A stretch of 64,000 nt of DNA from Pyrinomonadaceae bacterium (GTDB taxonomy: Bacteria > Acidobacteriota > Blastocatellia > Pyrinomonadales > Pyrinomonadaceae), in NCBI GenBank assembly GCA_017983495.1, contig JAGOBH010000001.1, positions 372,001 through 436,000 on the forward strand, given 5' to 3'. Made by a program: the position numbers and the translations under genes. Positions 35,101 through 43,408 of this stretch are shown here, piece by piece. Position 1 is the first letter of the stretch. Each line of letters starts with the position of its first letter. Under the pieces are notes generated by a model. That model had not been told where the DNA came from. It worked only from the letters and a program-made list of their open reading frames with translations, and ran no database searches.

Positions 35101-35185
35101 TGCCGAATCTAATAAACTTTTGAGCTTTCATCGAGAGCGAGACCAACGAGCCGCGAAATATACTTAGGTGCTCCCGAATTATCAT
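32111..35185 (-). CDS. Large secreted protein: choice-of-anchor-like, two P domains, two BACON-like, FG-GAP repeats
   Basis: About 1,024 residues. The start at 35185 follows a GGGGAT ribosome binding site, but an ATG at 35131 that opens the signal peptide proper is possible. Order: signal peptide; jelly-roll N-domain (about 60-245); two tandem proprotein-convertase P-like domains ('HTAPDDVDLVLEGPNGNKVVL' and 'HTSPDDVDVVLVAPNGRQVVL'); two BACON/Ig-like modules ('AACSWTAVSSSSFLTVTS', 'GACSYLASSSAAWVQVTS'); then six FG-GAP/VCBS repeats with Ca-binding 'DFDGDGKADLSVFRP' loops to the end. It is exported and likely an adhesin or surface protein. No protease domain is attached. Confidence 0.75.
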   Translation of the reverse strand: MIIREHLSIFRGSLVSLSMKAQKFIRFGITLAIAMIFALMCVSVGSNPTHPMVLAQDVRADDLSPSVVIFNESFDSVTAPNLPAGWTTTSSGASLPFATVNTIPDSSPNAVFTNDPFQGGDASLTTPSIALGNIRHKLIFRQRYQLDYEFDGGVLEISIGAGAFTDIITAGGSFVSGGYDTPLVSGSLNGRQAWTGDSVTYVTTEVNLPANTSNQSIRLRWRFGSDAMEGGNGWRIDNVQITNAISGLNTSSITIPASGPASTYPSEITVAGQTGLISGVQVNLTNFTHTAPDDVDLVLEGPNGNKVVLMSDVGGTNAVTNLNLVFDDTAAASLPDSTAITSGTYKPTDFETGDIYPAPAPAGPPIGRMLAAFSGALPNGAWRLYLVDDNGSNAGSISGGWSISVQSSPDAIGLQTTGTADPYPSQKLISGLLGTVTKAVVTLSNFSHTSPDDVDVVLVAPNGRQVVLISDAGGANEAGNLNLTFDDAAVNSLSDSGQLVSGTFKPTNFEPGDVFPAPAPQSAPTGPTLGAFYGSAPNGTWKLFAVDDAGNNVGSIAGGWNLALTTSTTACDFALSPTAQSFPAAGGSGSFAISMPAACSWTAVSSSSFLTVTSAASGNGDAGVQFTVSPNFGGPRSGSIEVSNGVVMRTFQVQQTSGCPTSIGQTTLNFGPAGGSGNVAVIAGGACSYLASSSAAWVQVTSPTQSGNGTVTFNVLPNPSSSGRSTTVSISGQTLTVNQAGAAGRRFDFDGDGKADLSVFRPSSGVWWVLNSGTAASYSAVAFGISTDKLTPADYDGDRKTDFSVYRGGIWYVFQSQTNTVRIENWGVTTDIPMPGDVDGDGRADLTVYRPAEGNWYVNRSATSTYQTVNFGLATDKPLSGDFDGDGRMDFAVYRPGANSASVSFWAVLKSGDGSALVQQFGNGGDIAIPADFDGDGRDNIAVFRPSTGTWYTSTDPATNYGAIQFGAAGDVAAAADYDGDGKADVAVFRQGVWYIRNSSNGAVGTDFWGSSGDFVVPAAFVGQ

Positions 35186-35301
35186 ATTTATCCCCATATT
35201 TCGCAAGAATTTATTCTTTCCAAATGCCGGCATTATCTTGTATATTCAAATGATCGTAGATCGCAATGACATTCGGCCCTATCTGTAATCACTAATTGGC
35301 T

Positions 35302-37503
35302 ATGCTGAAAAAACCGTACGCTATGAGCCGGTCGCTTCGATCGTTGGTTGTTCGAACGTCATGTCTCGTTATTGCGATCATATGTCTCGCAAGCTTTTCT
35401 GCCGCACTCGATCTGCCCGAGGATGCTCCAATATTGATCAGTGAACCGGGCTCAACACGCGCTCTCATAACCGTGGATGGCAGTCCGAACGGTGTTATCG
35501 ATCCATCTGCGCGCAATGTCATAACGTTTTACCTAACAAATCTGGAACTGCTCGAGGGCGAAGGCGCCAGTGCGTTTCGCGCAGAGCTGCAGGATGCACG
35601 CGGTTTTCGATATCCGCTTGAGATCGTCGCATTCGAAAGAACCGCAGACCGCAAGCAGCTTTACGCATTGAGCGTAAGGCTCGGGGCGATCGGCGAAGTC
35701 GGCGACGTTCTGGTCCGCGTCACGTGGCGCGGTATGACGAGCAACCGCGTTCGTCTCTCGATCGGGTATCGAGGCGGCAAGATCGCCGACGACCCCGGTG
35801 CGACCCCAACGCCGATGCCCGGAACCGAGCCGCAGGCAAAACGGCGTGTCGCATCTCGAGGCGTGCTGCCATGGATCGGCGACCGCGTTCGATTTATGTC
35901 GCAGGCGACATTTGGTGCAAACGCGGCGACGGAACTTAAGATCAGACGCCTCGGTTACAGCACGTGGCTCGAACAGCAGATGGACGAACGGACATTTCTC
36001 TCGTTCACCTATCCGGATCTGCCGCTGCAGAGCACGACACCGCCGCCGACTTGCGATGGTGACACTCAGCCGACCGATGTGCCGATAACCTGCTTCCGTG
36101 ACCGGTACACGATGTATCCGCTCCAGAATTGGTTCTATAAAGAGGCACTCTATAACGAAGATCAGCAGCTTCGCCGACGCGTTTCGTGGTCGCTGCACCA
36201 GATATTGGTCGTCTCGGGCCGGACCACAATACAGCCGAGCCGGATGCTGCCCTACATTCAGATACTCGACCGGAACGCGTTCGGGAATTTCCGCACGCTG
36301 CTCAAGGATATGACGCTCAATCCCGCAATGGGCAACTATCTGGATATGGCGATCAGCACCCAGCAGGATCCGAACGAGAACTACGCCCGCGAGATATTGC
36401 AGCTTTTCAGCATCGGCCTCGACATGCTCAATCAGGACGGTACGCCGATGCTCAACGGCCAGGGCAACCGCGTACCAACTTACAATCAGGAAACGATCGT
36501 CAATTTCGCTAAGGTGTTTACCGGCTGGTCGTTCTGTAACCAGACCTGCGGCAATTCGCAGCCCGGCATCGTCAACTATCGCGACCAGATGATCGTGAAC
36601 GCGGCAAATCACGATTTTACGGGCAAAACGCTGCTCAACTATCCGGGAGCCACGCCGGTCGTGCCCGCCGGGCTCGACCCGGACGACGATCTGGACGCGG
36701 CGCTCGATAACATCTTTTATCATCCGAATACGGCTCCGTTCATAAGTAAATTGCTGATCCAGCAAATGATCACCAGCAATCCGACACCGGCGTATGTCGG
36801 ACGCGTTTCCGCCGTCTTTCGCAATAACGGCCTCGGCGTTCGCGGCGACCTGCGTGCCGTCGTACGAGCGATATTGCTCGACCCGGAGGCACGCGGGAAC
36901 GTTAAGACCGACCCGAATTACGGCCATTTGCGTGAACCTGCCGTGTATCTGACGAGTCTGCTCAGGCCCTTTAGCCCGACTGCGAATAACAACATCAGTA
37001 TTCCGGGTACATGCAACGGCGTCAGCGACGGTGCCCTCAACGTGGTAACCCAACCGCTCGATCAGGACGTATGGAATCCGCCGACGGTATTCAATTACTA
37101 TTCGATGGACTACATCATTCCGAATACGCCGCTCGCCGGGCCGGAATTTCAGATATTCTCGACCGGAACGGCGCTGAAGCGGCCCAATCTGGTCAATCAA
37201 TTCGCACCGGCCAACTCGACGGCATCGGGCGGCGTCAACGCGATCGCCGGTGCCGCCTCGAGCGTGCCTTGCGGAACGCGGATCGACCTGACGCGGCTTC
37301 AAAATCTGGCGGCCGCCGACACAACGGGCGGAACGGTCGCCGACGCACTCAACCGTGAACTGATGAACGGCTCGATGAGCTCGCAGATGCGGCAGCAAGT
37401 TCTCAACGCCGTCACCGCCGTTGCATCGGCAAACACTTTGAAGCGGGCCCGGACCGCTTTATATATCGTGGCAACGTCGCCGCAGTATCAGGTGCAGAGA
37501 TAG
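35302..37503 (+). CDS. DUF1800-family protein
   Basis: A 733-residue exported protein (hydrophobic N-terminus, about 10-32). The start at 35302 (ATG) was preferred over a TTG two codons upstream. After a beta-rich N-domain (about 45-165) comes the DUF1800 core: 'GDRVRFMSQATFGANAATE', 'RVSWSLHQILVVSGR', 'NENYAREILQLFSIGLDMLNQDG' and 'FAKVFTGWSFCNQTC'. DUF1800 proteins are almost always paired with a DUF1501 gene, as here, 13 bases downstream. The pair is widespread in Planctomycetota and Acidobacteriota. Its biochemical function is unknown. Confidence 0.85.
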   Translation: MLKKPYAMSRSLRSLVVRTSCLVIAIICLASFSAALDLPEDAPILISEPGSTRALITVDGSPNGVIDPSARNVITFYLTNLELLEGEGASAFRAELQDARGFRYPLEIVAFERTADRKQLYALSVRLGAIGEVGDVLVRVTWRGMTSNRVRLSIGYRGGKIADDPGATPTPMPGTEPQAKRRVASRGVLPWIGDRVRFMSQATFGANAATELKIRRLGYSTWLEQQMDERTFLSFTYPDLPLQSTTPPPTCDGDTQPTDVPITCFRDRYTMYPLQNWFYKEALYNEDQQLRRRVSWSLHQILVVSGRTTIQPSRMLPYIQILDRNAFGNFRTLLKDMTLNPAMGNYLDMAISTQQDPNENYAREILQLFSIGLDMLNQDGTPMLNGQGNRVPTYNQETIVNFAKVFTGWSFCNQTCGNSQPGIVNYRDQMIVNAANHDFTGKTLLNYPGATPVVPAGLDPDDDLDAALDNIFYHPNTAPFISKLLIQQMITSNPTPAYVGRVSAVFRNNGLGVRGDLRAVVRAILLDPEARGNVKTDPNYGHLREPAVYLTSLLRPFSPTANNNISIPGTCNGVSDGALNVVTQPLDQDVWNPPTVFNYYSMDYIIPNTPLAGPEFQIFSTGTALKRPNLVNQFAPANSTASGGVNAIAGAASSVPCGTRIDLTRLQNLAAADTTGGTVADALNRELMNGSMSSQMRQQVLNAVTAVASANTLKRARTALYIVATSPQYQVQR

Positions 37504-37516
37504 TACCGACTACGTT

Positions 37517-38935
37517 ATGAACCAAGACCGACGAGACTTTCTAAAACGATCATGCGCGGCCCTGTCGATGACGGCGATGGCGACACAGATGCGGCATTTC
37601 GGCCTGGTCGATGTACTGGCTCAGCAAAACCGCGAGATCGCGGACGACGGCAGCGAAGACTATAAAGCCCTGGTTTGCCTGTTCCTGAATGGCGGGAACG
37701 ACGGAAATAATTCCGTTGTGCCGAACTACACCGCCGGTTACGCACAGTATGCGGCTGCCCGTCAGGCTCAGGGCCTCGCACTCGCTCAGGCCAGTTTGCT
37801 GCCGATCTCGCCGCCGAGCATGGGCGGTCAGGTCTATGGCCTGCATCCGGCGATGAGCGCCCTGCATCCGCTGTTTGCTCAGGGCAAAATGGCGGTCGTC
37901 TGTAACGTCGGCTGTCTCGTCCAGCCGCTGACACGCGACACATACATTGGCGGTGCACCGCGGCCGTACCAGCTCTTTTCACATCCGGACCAGGTTGAGC
38001 AGGCCCGCACCGCGATCTCGAGCTTTAAGTCGACGACCGGCTGGGGCGGACGGACAGCGGACAGGACCGGAACACTAAATCCCGGTGCCGGCATCCCGAT
38101 GGTCACCTCGGTCGCGGGAGCAACGCTTTTTAATATCGGCGCGAATACCGCTCCACTGGTCGTTACCGCGTCGCCGACGCCGCTGAACGAAGTGCTGTCA
38201 CTCACCGGATTTGGCACCGCGGCGGATGAGCTCGCCCGGCGGGCGGCAATGGACAACGTCCGTGGCTTCGACCAAAATTTCACGATGGTCCAGCAAGCGA
38301 GCCAGCTTACCCAACAGGCAGTCAACGCCGCGGCACAACTCAGCACCGATCCGGTCCTGACCGTCACCTTTCCGGCGACACCGCTCGGTAATCAGCTCAA
38401 GCAGGTCGCCAAGCTGCTCAAATTTCGAACCGGCCTGAATATGCGCCGTCAGATCTTTTATGTCGAACTCGGCGGTTTTGACCACCACAGCAGCCAGATA
38501 ACACCGCATAATAGTCTGCTTACTCAGGTCAGTCAGGCGGTCAAAGCTTTTTATGACGAAACGGTCGCTCAGGGCATTGCGTCAAAGGTCACGACCTTTA
38601 CGCTGTCTGATTTCAGCCGGACGTTCAACCCTGCCGGATCGGGCGGCGGCGTCGGTTCGGATCACGGTTGGGGCGGGCCTGCGTTCGTCATAGGTGACGG
38701 TGTTCTTGGCGGCAACTTCTACGGGCGGCCGACCTCGAACGGCACGTTCGTACCTACACTTGTCAATGGCGGACCGGACGACGCCGACAGTCGGGGACGA
38801 TTTATCCCATCAGTTTCAGTCGAGCAATACGCCGCAACGCTCGCCCGCTGGTACGGCCTGGCCGAAGCCGACATCCCACTTGTTTTTCCAAATATCAATA
38901 ATTTCTCGACATCGAATCTCGGGTTTATGGCTTAG
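37517..38935 (+). CDS. DUF1501-family Tat-exported protein
   Basis: A 472-residue protein. A twin-arginine signal ('DRRDFLKRSC', residues 4-13) leads a sulfatase/alkaline-phosphatase-superfamily-like fold: 'ALVCLFLNGGNDGNNSVVPNY' at the N-terminus, 'FYVELGGFDHHS' and 'VTTFTLSDFSRTFNPAGSGGGVGSDHGWGG' in the C-terminal half are the DUF1501 hallmarks. The conserved Asp/His cluster suggests metal binding, but no enzymatic activity is established. It is co-transcribed with DUF1800. Confidence 0.87.
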   Translation: MNQDRRDFLKRSCAALSMTAMATQMRHFGLVDVLAQQNREIADDGSEDYKALVCLFLNGGNDGNNSVVPNYTAGYAQYAAARQAQGLALAQASLLPISPPSMGGQVYGLHPAMSALHPLFAQGKMAVVCNVGCLVQPLTRDTYIGGAPRPYQLFSHPDQVEQARTAISSFKSTTGWGGRTADRTGTLNPGAGIPMVTSVAGATLFNIGANTAPLVVTASPTPLNEVLSLTGFGTAADELARRAAMDNVRGFDQNFTMVQQASQLTQQAVNAAAQLSTDPVLTVTFPATPLGNQLKQVAKLLKFRTGLNMRRQIFYVELGGFDHHSSQITPHNSLLTQVSQAVKAFYDETVAQGIASKVTTFTLSDFSRTFNPAGSGGGVGSDHGWGGPAFVIGDGVLGGNFYGRPTSNGTFVPTLVNGGPDDADSRGRFIPSVSVEQYAATLARWYGLAEADIPLVFPNINNFSTSNLGFMA

Positions 38936-38988
38936 GCACTAAGCCCCCGGAACTGTCGTCTGACCGAGGCCGCCCGTGCGGCCTATTT

Positions 38989-39011
38989 CATGTAATACGT
39001 TGTATTACATG
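38989..39011. repeat. Perfect 10-bp inverted repeat, 3-base spacer
   Basis: CATGTAATAC (38989-38998) and GTATTACATG (39002-39011) around GTT. It lacks a T-run, so it is an operator-like palindrome or RNA hairpin rather than a classic terminator. Confidence 0.6.
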
Positions 39012-39245
39012 CTCATCTTTCGGATCCCGCACGAAATCCTGTAACTATTGCTAACACAACGTTTAACTTACTACTTGGTTTGTCCCAAATCGCCCTTGTC
39101 CCGCTGTCCCGCGAAGTTCCCACGTCTCACAGCTAGCATTCGACCACGATCAACCATCTACTGATATTTTACCATTCGTGTCAATGGCAGCATTTTGTAT
39201 TGTGTACGAGATGTGATTTTTTGATAGAGTGATTTCAGACAAAAG

Positions 39246-39278
39246 AAGGGACGCAGAAAGCTGGTTTCTGCGTCCCTT
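39246..39278 (-). terminator. Hairpin terminator of the LTxxQ gene
   Basis: AAGGGACGCAGAAA (39246-39259) pairs perfectly with TTTCTGCGTCCCTT (39265-39278) around GCTGG. Flanking A/T runs are present on both sides. It lies 22 bases beyond the LTxxQ gene's stop. Confidence 0.85.
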
Positions 39279-39300
39279 TTGCTTTAGTTTTTAACCGCGA

Positions 39301-39882
39301 CTAGTTGTCTTTGGTTACTACTTTCGGTGTGGTCGTCGACGGTGCTTTTTGCTGGCGGTGTTGGCGACGTTCTTCCATACGGGTTTTCATCTCGAGCTTT
39401 TTCTGCTCGATCTGAGTCTTCTGTTCAGCGGTCAGAACGCCGAGCAACTGTTCGTGTACCGTCTGACGCTTGGCCTGATTTGCCGTCCTGATGGCCGTCA
39501 TTCTTTCCTGCTGAGCGGTAGTTAAGACACCCGCACGCTTTGCCATCCTCAACGTCTTCATTTCCTCACGGGTCTCCTGGCCAGGCTTGTTAGCGGCCAT
39601 GATCGACTGGATCTGAGCTTTCTGAGCGTCGGTAAGGTTGAGGTCGCGGAACATCATTCCCTGACCATGACCACGCATTCCCGCGCCGCGACGTTCGCCC
39701 ATGCCGCGTCCGAATTTGCGGCCTTCGCCCATGCCGCGGCCTTCCATCTTCTGACGCCTTTCGAACTTTTTCTCAACCGGAGTGGTCGTCGTGGTCGGAT
39801 CCTGAGCCATACCGATGGCCGAAAATGCAAACGTTGCAGCAGCAGCTGCTGTGAATGTGAAGAATTTGTTTTTTAATGACAT
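39301..39882 (-). CDS. Spy/CpxP-like periplasmic LTxxQ protein
   Basis: A 193-residue protein; the start at 39882 was chosen for a GAGG ribosome binding site six bases upstream. Signal peptide to about MAQ. A basic, Gly/Met/Arg-rich segment (about 40-80, 'GMGERRGAGMRGHGQGM') is followed by an all-alpha region with LTxxQ motifs ('LNLTDAQKAQI', 'VLTTAQQERM', 'VLTAEQKTQI'). Spy/CpxP-type proteins are envelope-stress periplasmic chaperones. The Met/His/Gly-rich stretch could also bind metal. Tail 'TTTPKVVTKDN'. Confidence 0.8.
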   Translation of the reverse strand: MSLKNKFFTFTAAAAATFAFSAIGMAQDPTTTTTPVEKKFERRQKMEGRGMGEGRKFGRGMGERRGAGMRGHGQGMMFRDLNLTDAQKAQIQSIMAANKPGQETREEMKTLRMAKRAGVLTTAQQERMTAIRTANQAKRQTVHEQLLGVLTAEQKTQIEQKKLEMKTRMEERRQHRQQKAPSTTTPKVVTKDN

Positions 39883-40094
39883 GGTGTACCTCAATTAATT
39901 TAATTAGCTTTCGCCGTCACTTGTTTGGACGCTACTAAAATGCGTTTAGTCGTAACTTTTTCGTCCGGTTTGGTAAAGAAATGTAAAGGGCGTTTCGGCC
40001 CGTTGGCCGAGAAACGCGACGAACGCTCGTTAACATTTGCATATTCGGGGGCTAAAATGCGAAATTTAGTTGATTGCAGTAGCAATTTAGTTAG

Positions 40095-42023
40095 ATGAGA
40101 TTTTTATCTGAGATCAATTCGCCGGCTGATCTGCGGCAGCTTAAGGTCGAAGACCTGCAAGAGGTGGCCGATGAGGTCCGGCAGTTCATTATCGACACAT
40201 GTTCACTTATCGGCGGTCATACCGGGGCGAGCCTCGGCGCGGTCGAATTGGCCGTGGCGATGCACTACGTATTTGATACGCCCAACGACCGGCTCGTCTG
40301 GGATGTCGGCCACCAGGCATACGCGCATAAGATACTGACCGGACGCCGCGACCAACTGCATACGATCAAACAGGAAGGCGGTATTTCGGGCTTCCTGCGT
40401 CGTGATGAGTCGGAATACGACACATTCGGTGCGGGCCACGCATCAACCTCGATCTCGGCGGGGCTCGGTATGGCGGTCGCCCGCGACAAGAAGGGCGAGG
40501 ATTTTCACGTCTGTGCGCTGATCGGCGATTCGTCGCTCGCTGGCGGCATGGCCATGGAGGCTATCAATCAGGCGGGCCATCTCAAATCGCGTCTGATCGT
40601 GCTGCTCAACGACAACGAGATGTCGATCGCTCCGGCGGTCGGAGCCCTGAGCCGATACCTCAACCGCATCAAAGAGGCGCAGAGCTACCAACACCTTAAA
40701 GAAGAGATCGGCGATGCTCTTGAGAGCGTTCCCGGCATCGGCGGTTCGCTGCGCCGGGCGGCCAAATCGTTCAAGGACGCGATCGCGGCGGCTGTGCTGC
40801 CCGGAGCGTTGGTTAACGAGCTTGGATTCAAATACATCGGTTACGTCGACGGGCATAATGTCCCAATGCTCGTGCGTGCACTCGAAGAAGCGAAAAAGGT
40901 CGACGACGGCCCGGTCATCGTTCACGCATTAACGACCAAGGGCAAGGGGTTCCCTAATCCGGAAAAGAACTATTACGCATATCACGCCACGGGCCCGTTC
41001 GACCCGAAAACAGGGTTGCCGTACAAGTCCGCAAAGGCCGCGGCACCGTCGTACACCGCCGTTTTTGGCGATACGATGTGTGAACTGATGGCCGGCGACG
41101 ACAAGATCATCGCCCTCACGGCGGCGATGCCCGACGGCACGGGTGTCGATAAGGTGCTCGAGAAATTTCCGGATCGCGCGTTCGACGTCGGCATTGCCGA
41201 ACAGCACGCGGTGACATTTTGTGCCGGAATGGCGTGCGAGGGTATGAAACCCGTCGCGGCGATCTACTCGACGTTCTTGCAGCGTGGTTTTGATCAGGTC
41301 ATTCACGACGTCTGTCTGCAGGACCTGAACGTCACATTTGCGATGGACCGTGCCGGCATCGTCGGAGCCGACGGGCCGACGCACCACGGACTGCTTGACA
41401 TCGCCTATTTCCGAGGCTATCCGAATATTGCACTGATGGCGCCGAAGGACGAGGCCGAACTCCGGGATATGCTGCTGACCGCGATCGAATATCCGCATGC
41501 AGCGGCGATACGCTATCCGCGAGGCAACGGCTTTGGCGTAGACATCAGTTCGCCGCCCGAATTGATGGAGATCGGAAAGGGCGAGATACTTCGTGAGGGC
41601 AAGGACGCGGCGGTGATAGCGTACGGTTCGATGGTCTATCCGGCTGTCGAGGCGGCAGAAAAACTTGCAAAGGACGGAGTCCAAGCGACGGTCGTCAACG
41701 CCCGTTTTGTAAAACCGCTCGACGCCGAAATGATCTTGTCGATCGCACGGCAAACCGAGCTGATCGTGACCGTCGAGGAAGCTTACCTCGCCGGCGGATT
41801 TGGTTCGGCCGTGCTCGAGCTGCTCGAGGAAAACGGTCTGCTGGACAAGGTCAAGGTCGTCCGAATGGGCGTGCCTGACGTTATAGTTACGCATGGTGAT
41901 CCGGCGCGTCTGCTGGGCGATTATGGGCTGAATGCCGACGGCATTTACAAACGCGTGCTCGATTCGCTAAACGTGCTGCACGCTGATCACAAAGGAAATC
42001 AGAAGATCAGAGCAGTAAAATAG
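40095..42023 (+). CDS. dxs: 1-deoxy-D-xylulose-5-phosphate synthase
   Basis: A 642-residue thiamine-diphosphate enzyme that condenses pyruvate and glyceraldehyde 3-phosphate, the first step of the MEP isoprenoid pathway. 'DVGHQAYAHKILTGR' (70-84), 'FGAGHASTSIS' (111-121), the ThDP motif 'GDSSLAGGMAMEAINQAG' with 'LNDNEMSI' (144-178), and catalytic 'VGIAEQHAVTF' (Glu369) are all present. Length is normal. No other isoprenoid genes are adjacent; a DsbA-VKOR pair follows 19 bases later. Confidence 0.95.
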   Translation: MRFLSEINSPADLRQLKVEDLQEVADEVRQFIIDTCSLIGGHTGASLGAVELAVAMHYVFDTPNDRLVWDVGHQAYAHKILTGRRDQLHTIKQEGGISGFLRRDESEYDTFGAGHASTSISAGLGMAVARDKKGEDFHVCALIGDSSLAGGMAMEAINQAGHLKSRLIVLLNDNEMSIAPAVGALSRYLNRIKEAQSYQHLKEEIGDALESVPGIGGSLRRAAKSFKDAIAAAVLPGALVNELGFKYIGYVDGHNVPMLVRALEEAKKVDDGPVIVHALTTKGKGFPNPEKNYYAYHATGPFDPKTGLPYKSAKAAAPSYTAVFGDTMCELMAGDDKIIALTAAMPDGTGVDKVLEKFPDRAFDVGIAEQHAVTFCAGMACEGMKPVAAIYSTFLQRGFDQVIHDVCLQDLNVTFAMDRAGIVGADGPTHHGLLDIAYFRGYPNIALMAPKDEAELRDMLLTAIEYPHAAAIRYPRGNGFGVDISSPPELMEIGKGEILREGKDAAVIAYGSMVYPAVEAAEKLAKDGVQATVVNARFVKPLDAEMILSIARQTELIVTVEEAYLAGGFGSAVLELLEENGLLDKVKVVRMGVPDVIVTHGDPARLLGDYGLNADGIYKRVLDSLNVLHADHKGNQKIRAVK

Positions 42024-42042
42024 GAACAATTTTTTTATAAAG

Positions 42043-42816
42043 ATGAAGAACGAAAAGAAAGAGACTAAGAGCGGAGCACCGATGATCATCATCGGTGTGG
42101 TTTTTGTAGCGGCCTTGATCGCCGGTTGGTACTGGATCAGCACGTCAAAAACGACACCAAAAACCAATACCAACGCTAACGCCACCGCAGCCAAGACGCC
42201 GGGCTTGCCTGTAAATGCCCCGCTTGGAGCAAGCCCGCCGAATCAGGCCGGTTCGCCGACCGCGTCGGTCACTGTCGAAGAATTTGCCGATTTTCAGTGC
42301 GGCTCGTGTGCGGCGGCAAACCCGATCCTGTCCGAGATCAAATCGACCTACGGCAGCCGCATCAGGTTCATATTCCGCAATTATCCGCTTTCGATCCCGG
42401 CCCATGACAAGGCATACGACGCGGCCGCAGCGGTCGAGGCAGCCGGAATGCAGGGCAAGTTTTGGGAAATGCAAAATCAGCTCTTTTCAAATCAGCAGAC
42501 GTGGAGCAGTAACCCAAACTACAGGCAGTTGTGGAAGGAATACGCTCAAAAGATAGGCCTGGACGTCGCAAAATTCGAATCTGATCTGACCGGCATGGCG
42601 GCCAAGGGACGCGTCGACGCTGACCTGGCACGCGGCCGTGCTCTGAACGTTAATTCGACGCCGACGGTGTTTGTTAACGGCATTTCCGTCCCGTTCAATG
42701 AAATGAAGGTCGACTCGCTCAAGCGGATCATCGACGCTGAGCTTGCTAAAGCACCGGCGGCAAACCCGGCGGCGGCACCCGCAGCCAAACCGGCAGTGAA
42801 CAACACCAACAAGTGA
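42043..42816 (+). CDS. DsbA-family thiol:disulfide oxidoreductase, membrane-anchored
   Basis: A 257-residue protein: one N-terminal transmembrane segment (about 10-30), an Ala/Pro/Asn linker, then a thioredoxin-fold DsbA domain. 'FADFQCGSCAAANP' carries the CxxC redox site and 'NSTPTVFVNG' the cis-proline loop. The C-terminus is Ala/Pro-rich. It would introduce or shuffle disulfides in exported proteins. The downstream VKOR gene overlaps its stop (GTGA), so the two likely form one oxidase system: DsbA oxidised by VKOR. Confidence 0.87.
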   Translation: MKNEKKETKSGAPMIIIGVVFVAALIAGWYWISTSKTTPKTNTNANATAAKTPGLPVNAPLGASPPNQAGSPTASVTVEEFADFQCGSCAAANPILSEIKSTYGSRIRFIFRNYPLSIPAHDKAYDAAAAVEAAGMQGKFWEMQNQLFSNQQTWSSNPNYRQLWKEYAQKIGLDVAKFESDLTGMAAKGRVDADLARGRALNVNSTPTVFVNGISVPFNEMKVDSLKRIIDAELAKAPAANPAAAPAAKPAVNNTNK

Positions 42817-43283
42817 ACGAAAACGGATCAGTGACCAGTACAGGTGCGATGAAATGGCTGCCCGCGACGGCAGCCATCCTCGCGCTTGTGGGCATTGTCG
42901 ATTCGGTCTATCTGACGGCTCATCATTACACCGCCGAACCGGTACCGTGCAGCCTTATCGAAGGCTGCGAGATGGTACTGACCAGCAGTTATGCCGAGAT
43001 CGCGGGCGTTCCGCTCGCGATGTTTGGTGCCGCCGCGTACTTTCTGGCATTTTCGCTTGCATTGCTCACGGCGTTCGGCAACCGTGCGATGTGGAAATTT
43101 TTCGGCGCTCAGACGGTGGTCATGGCCGCGTTCTCAGGTTGGCTGATATACGTGCAAGCCGCGGTGATCGGAGCCTTCTGCCAGTTTTGCCTGCTTTCCG
43201 CACTCACGAGCTGTCTGCTGTTTGTCATCTACATCATTTCCCTCGTCACCGGCCGGAAAAGTTCGGCGCCGTCGGCCGACTGA
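42813..43283 (+). CDS. Vitamin K epoxide reductase (VKOR)-family protein
   Basis: A 156-residue, four-helix membrane protein starting with GTG inside the DsbA stop (GTGA overlap). 'PCSLIEGCEMVL' supplies the loop cysteines, 'SYAEIAGVPLAMFG' the conserved Ser/Pro segment and 'GAFCQFCLLSALTS' the quinone-proximal CxxC. Bacterial VKOR homologues re-oxidise DsbA with quinone, replacing DsbB. The coupling with the DsbA-like gene supports that role. It lacks the thioredoxin domain fused in some homologues; here that part is the separate upstream gene. Confidence 0.88.
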   Translation: MNENGSVTSTGAMKWLPATAAILALVGIVDSVYLTAHHYTAEPVPCSLIEGCEMVLTSSYAEIAGVPLAMFGAAAYFLAFSLALLTAFGNRAMWKFFGAQTVVMAAFSGWLIYVQAAVIGAFCQFCLLSALTSCLLFVIYIISLVTGRKSSAPSAD

Positions 43284-43408
43284 ATCCGAAAACAATATCA
43301 AAGCGAAACTATTACTGAGCCGGACGATGTTTGAAACGGCTCAATTTGGCAATTGCGGCGAAAATAGGTTAGCTTAGAGATATAAATACTGCATTTAGCG
43401 GATAGATT

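Larger units (their letters stand above)
38936..39300. other. Intergenic region with hairpins and a dispersed-repeat remnant
   Basis: Bases 38967-38984 form a 7-bp hairpin with a CCGT loop, the likely end of the DUF1501 transcript. A perfect 10-bp inverted repeat (38989-39011) follows. Bases 39050-39125 resemble bases 230-305 (TGTCCCGC...TGTCCC...AAGTTCCCAC), suggesting a dispersed repeat. The right end holds the LTxxQ gene terminator. No gene seen. Confidence 0.6.

Noticed and set aside
35533..37398. 621-codon minus-strand frame opposite DUF1800
   Set aside because: Length comes from the high CG codon content of DUF1800; no signal peptide, domain or ribosome binding site.
39900..40085. 61-codon minus-strand frame
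   Set aside because: No ribosome binding site or recognisable motif; it sits where promoters of the LTxxQ and dxs genes are expected.
42813..43283. Possible selenoprotein at the VKOR or DsbA genes
   Set aside because: Both have ordinary cysteine CxxC sites and TGA is only a terminal stop; no in-frame continuation with homology follows.
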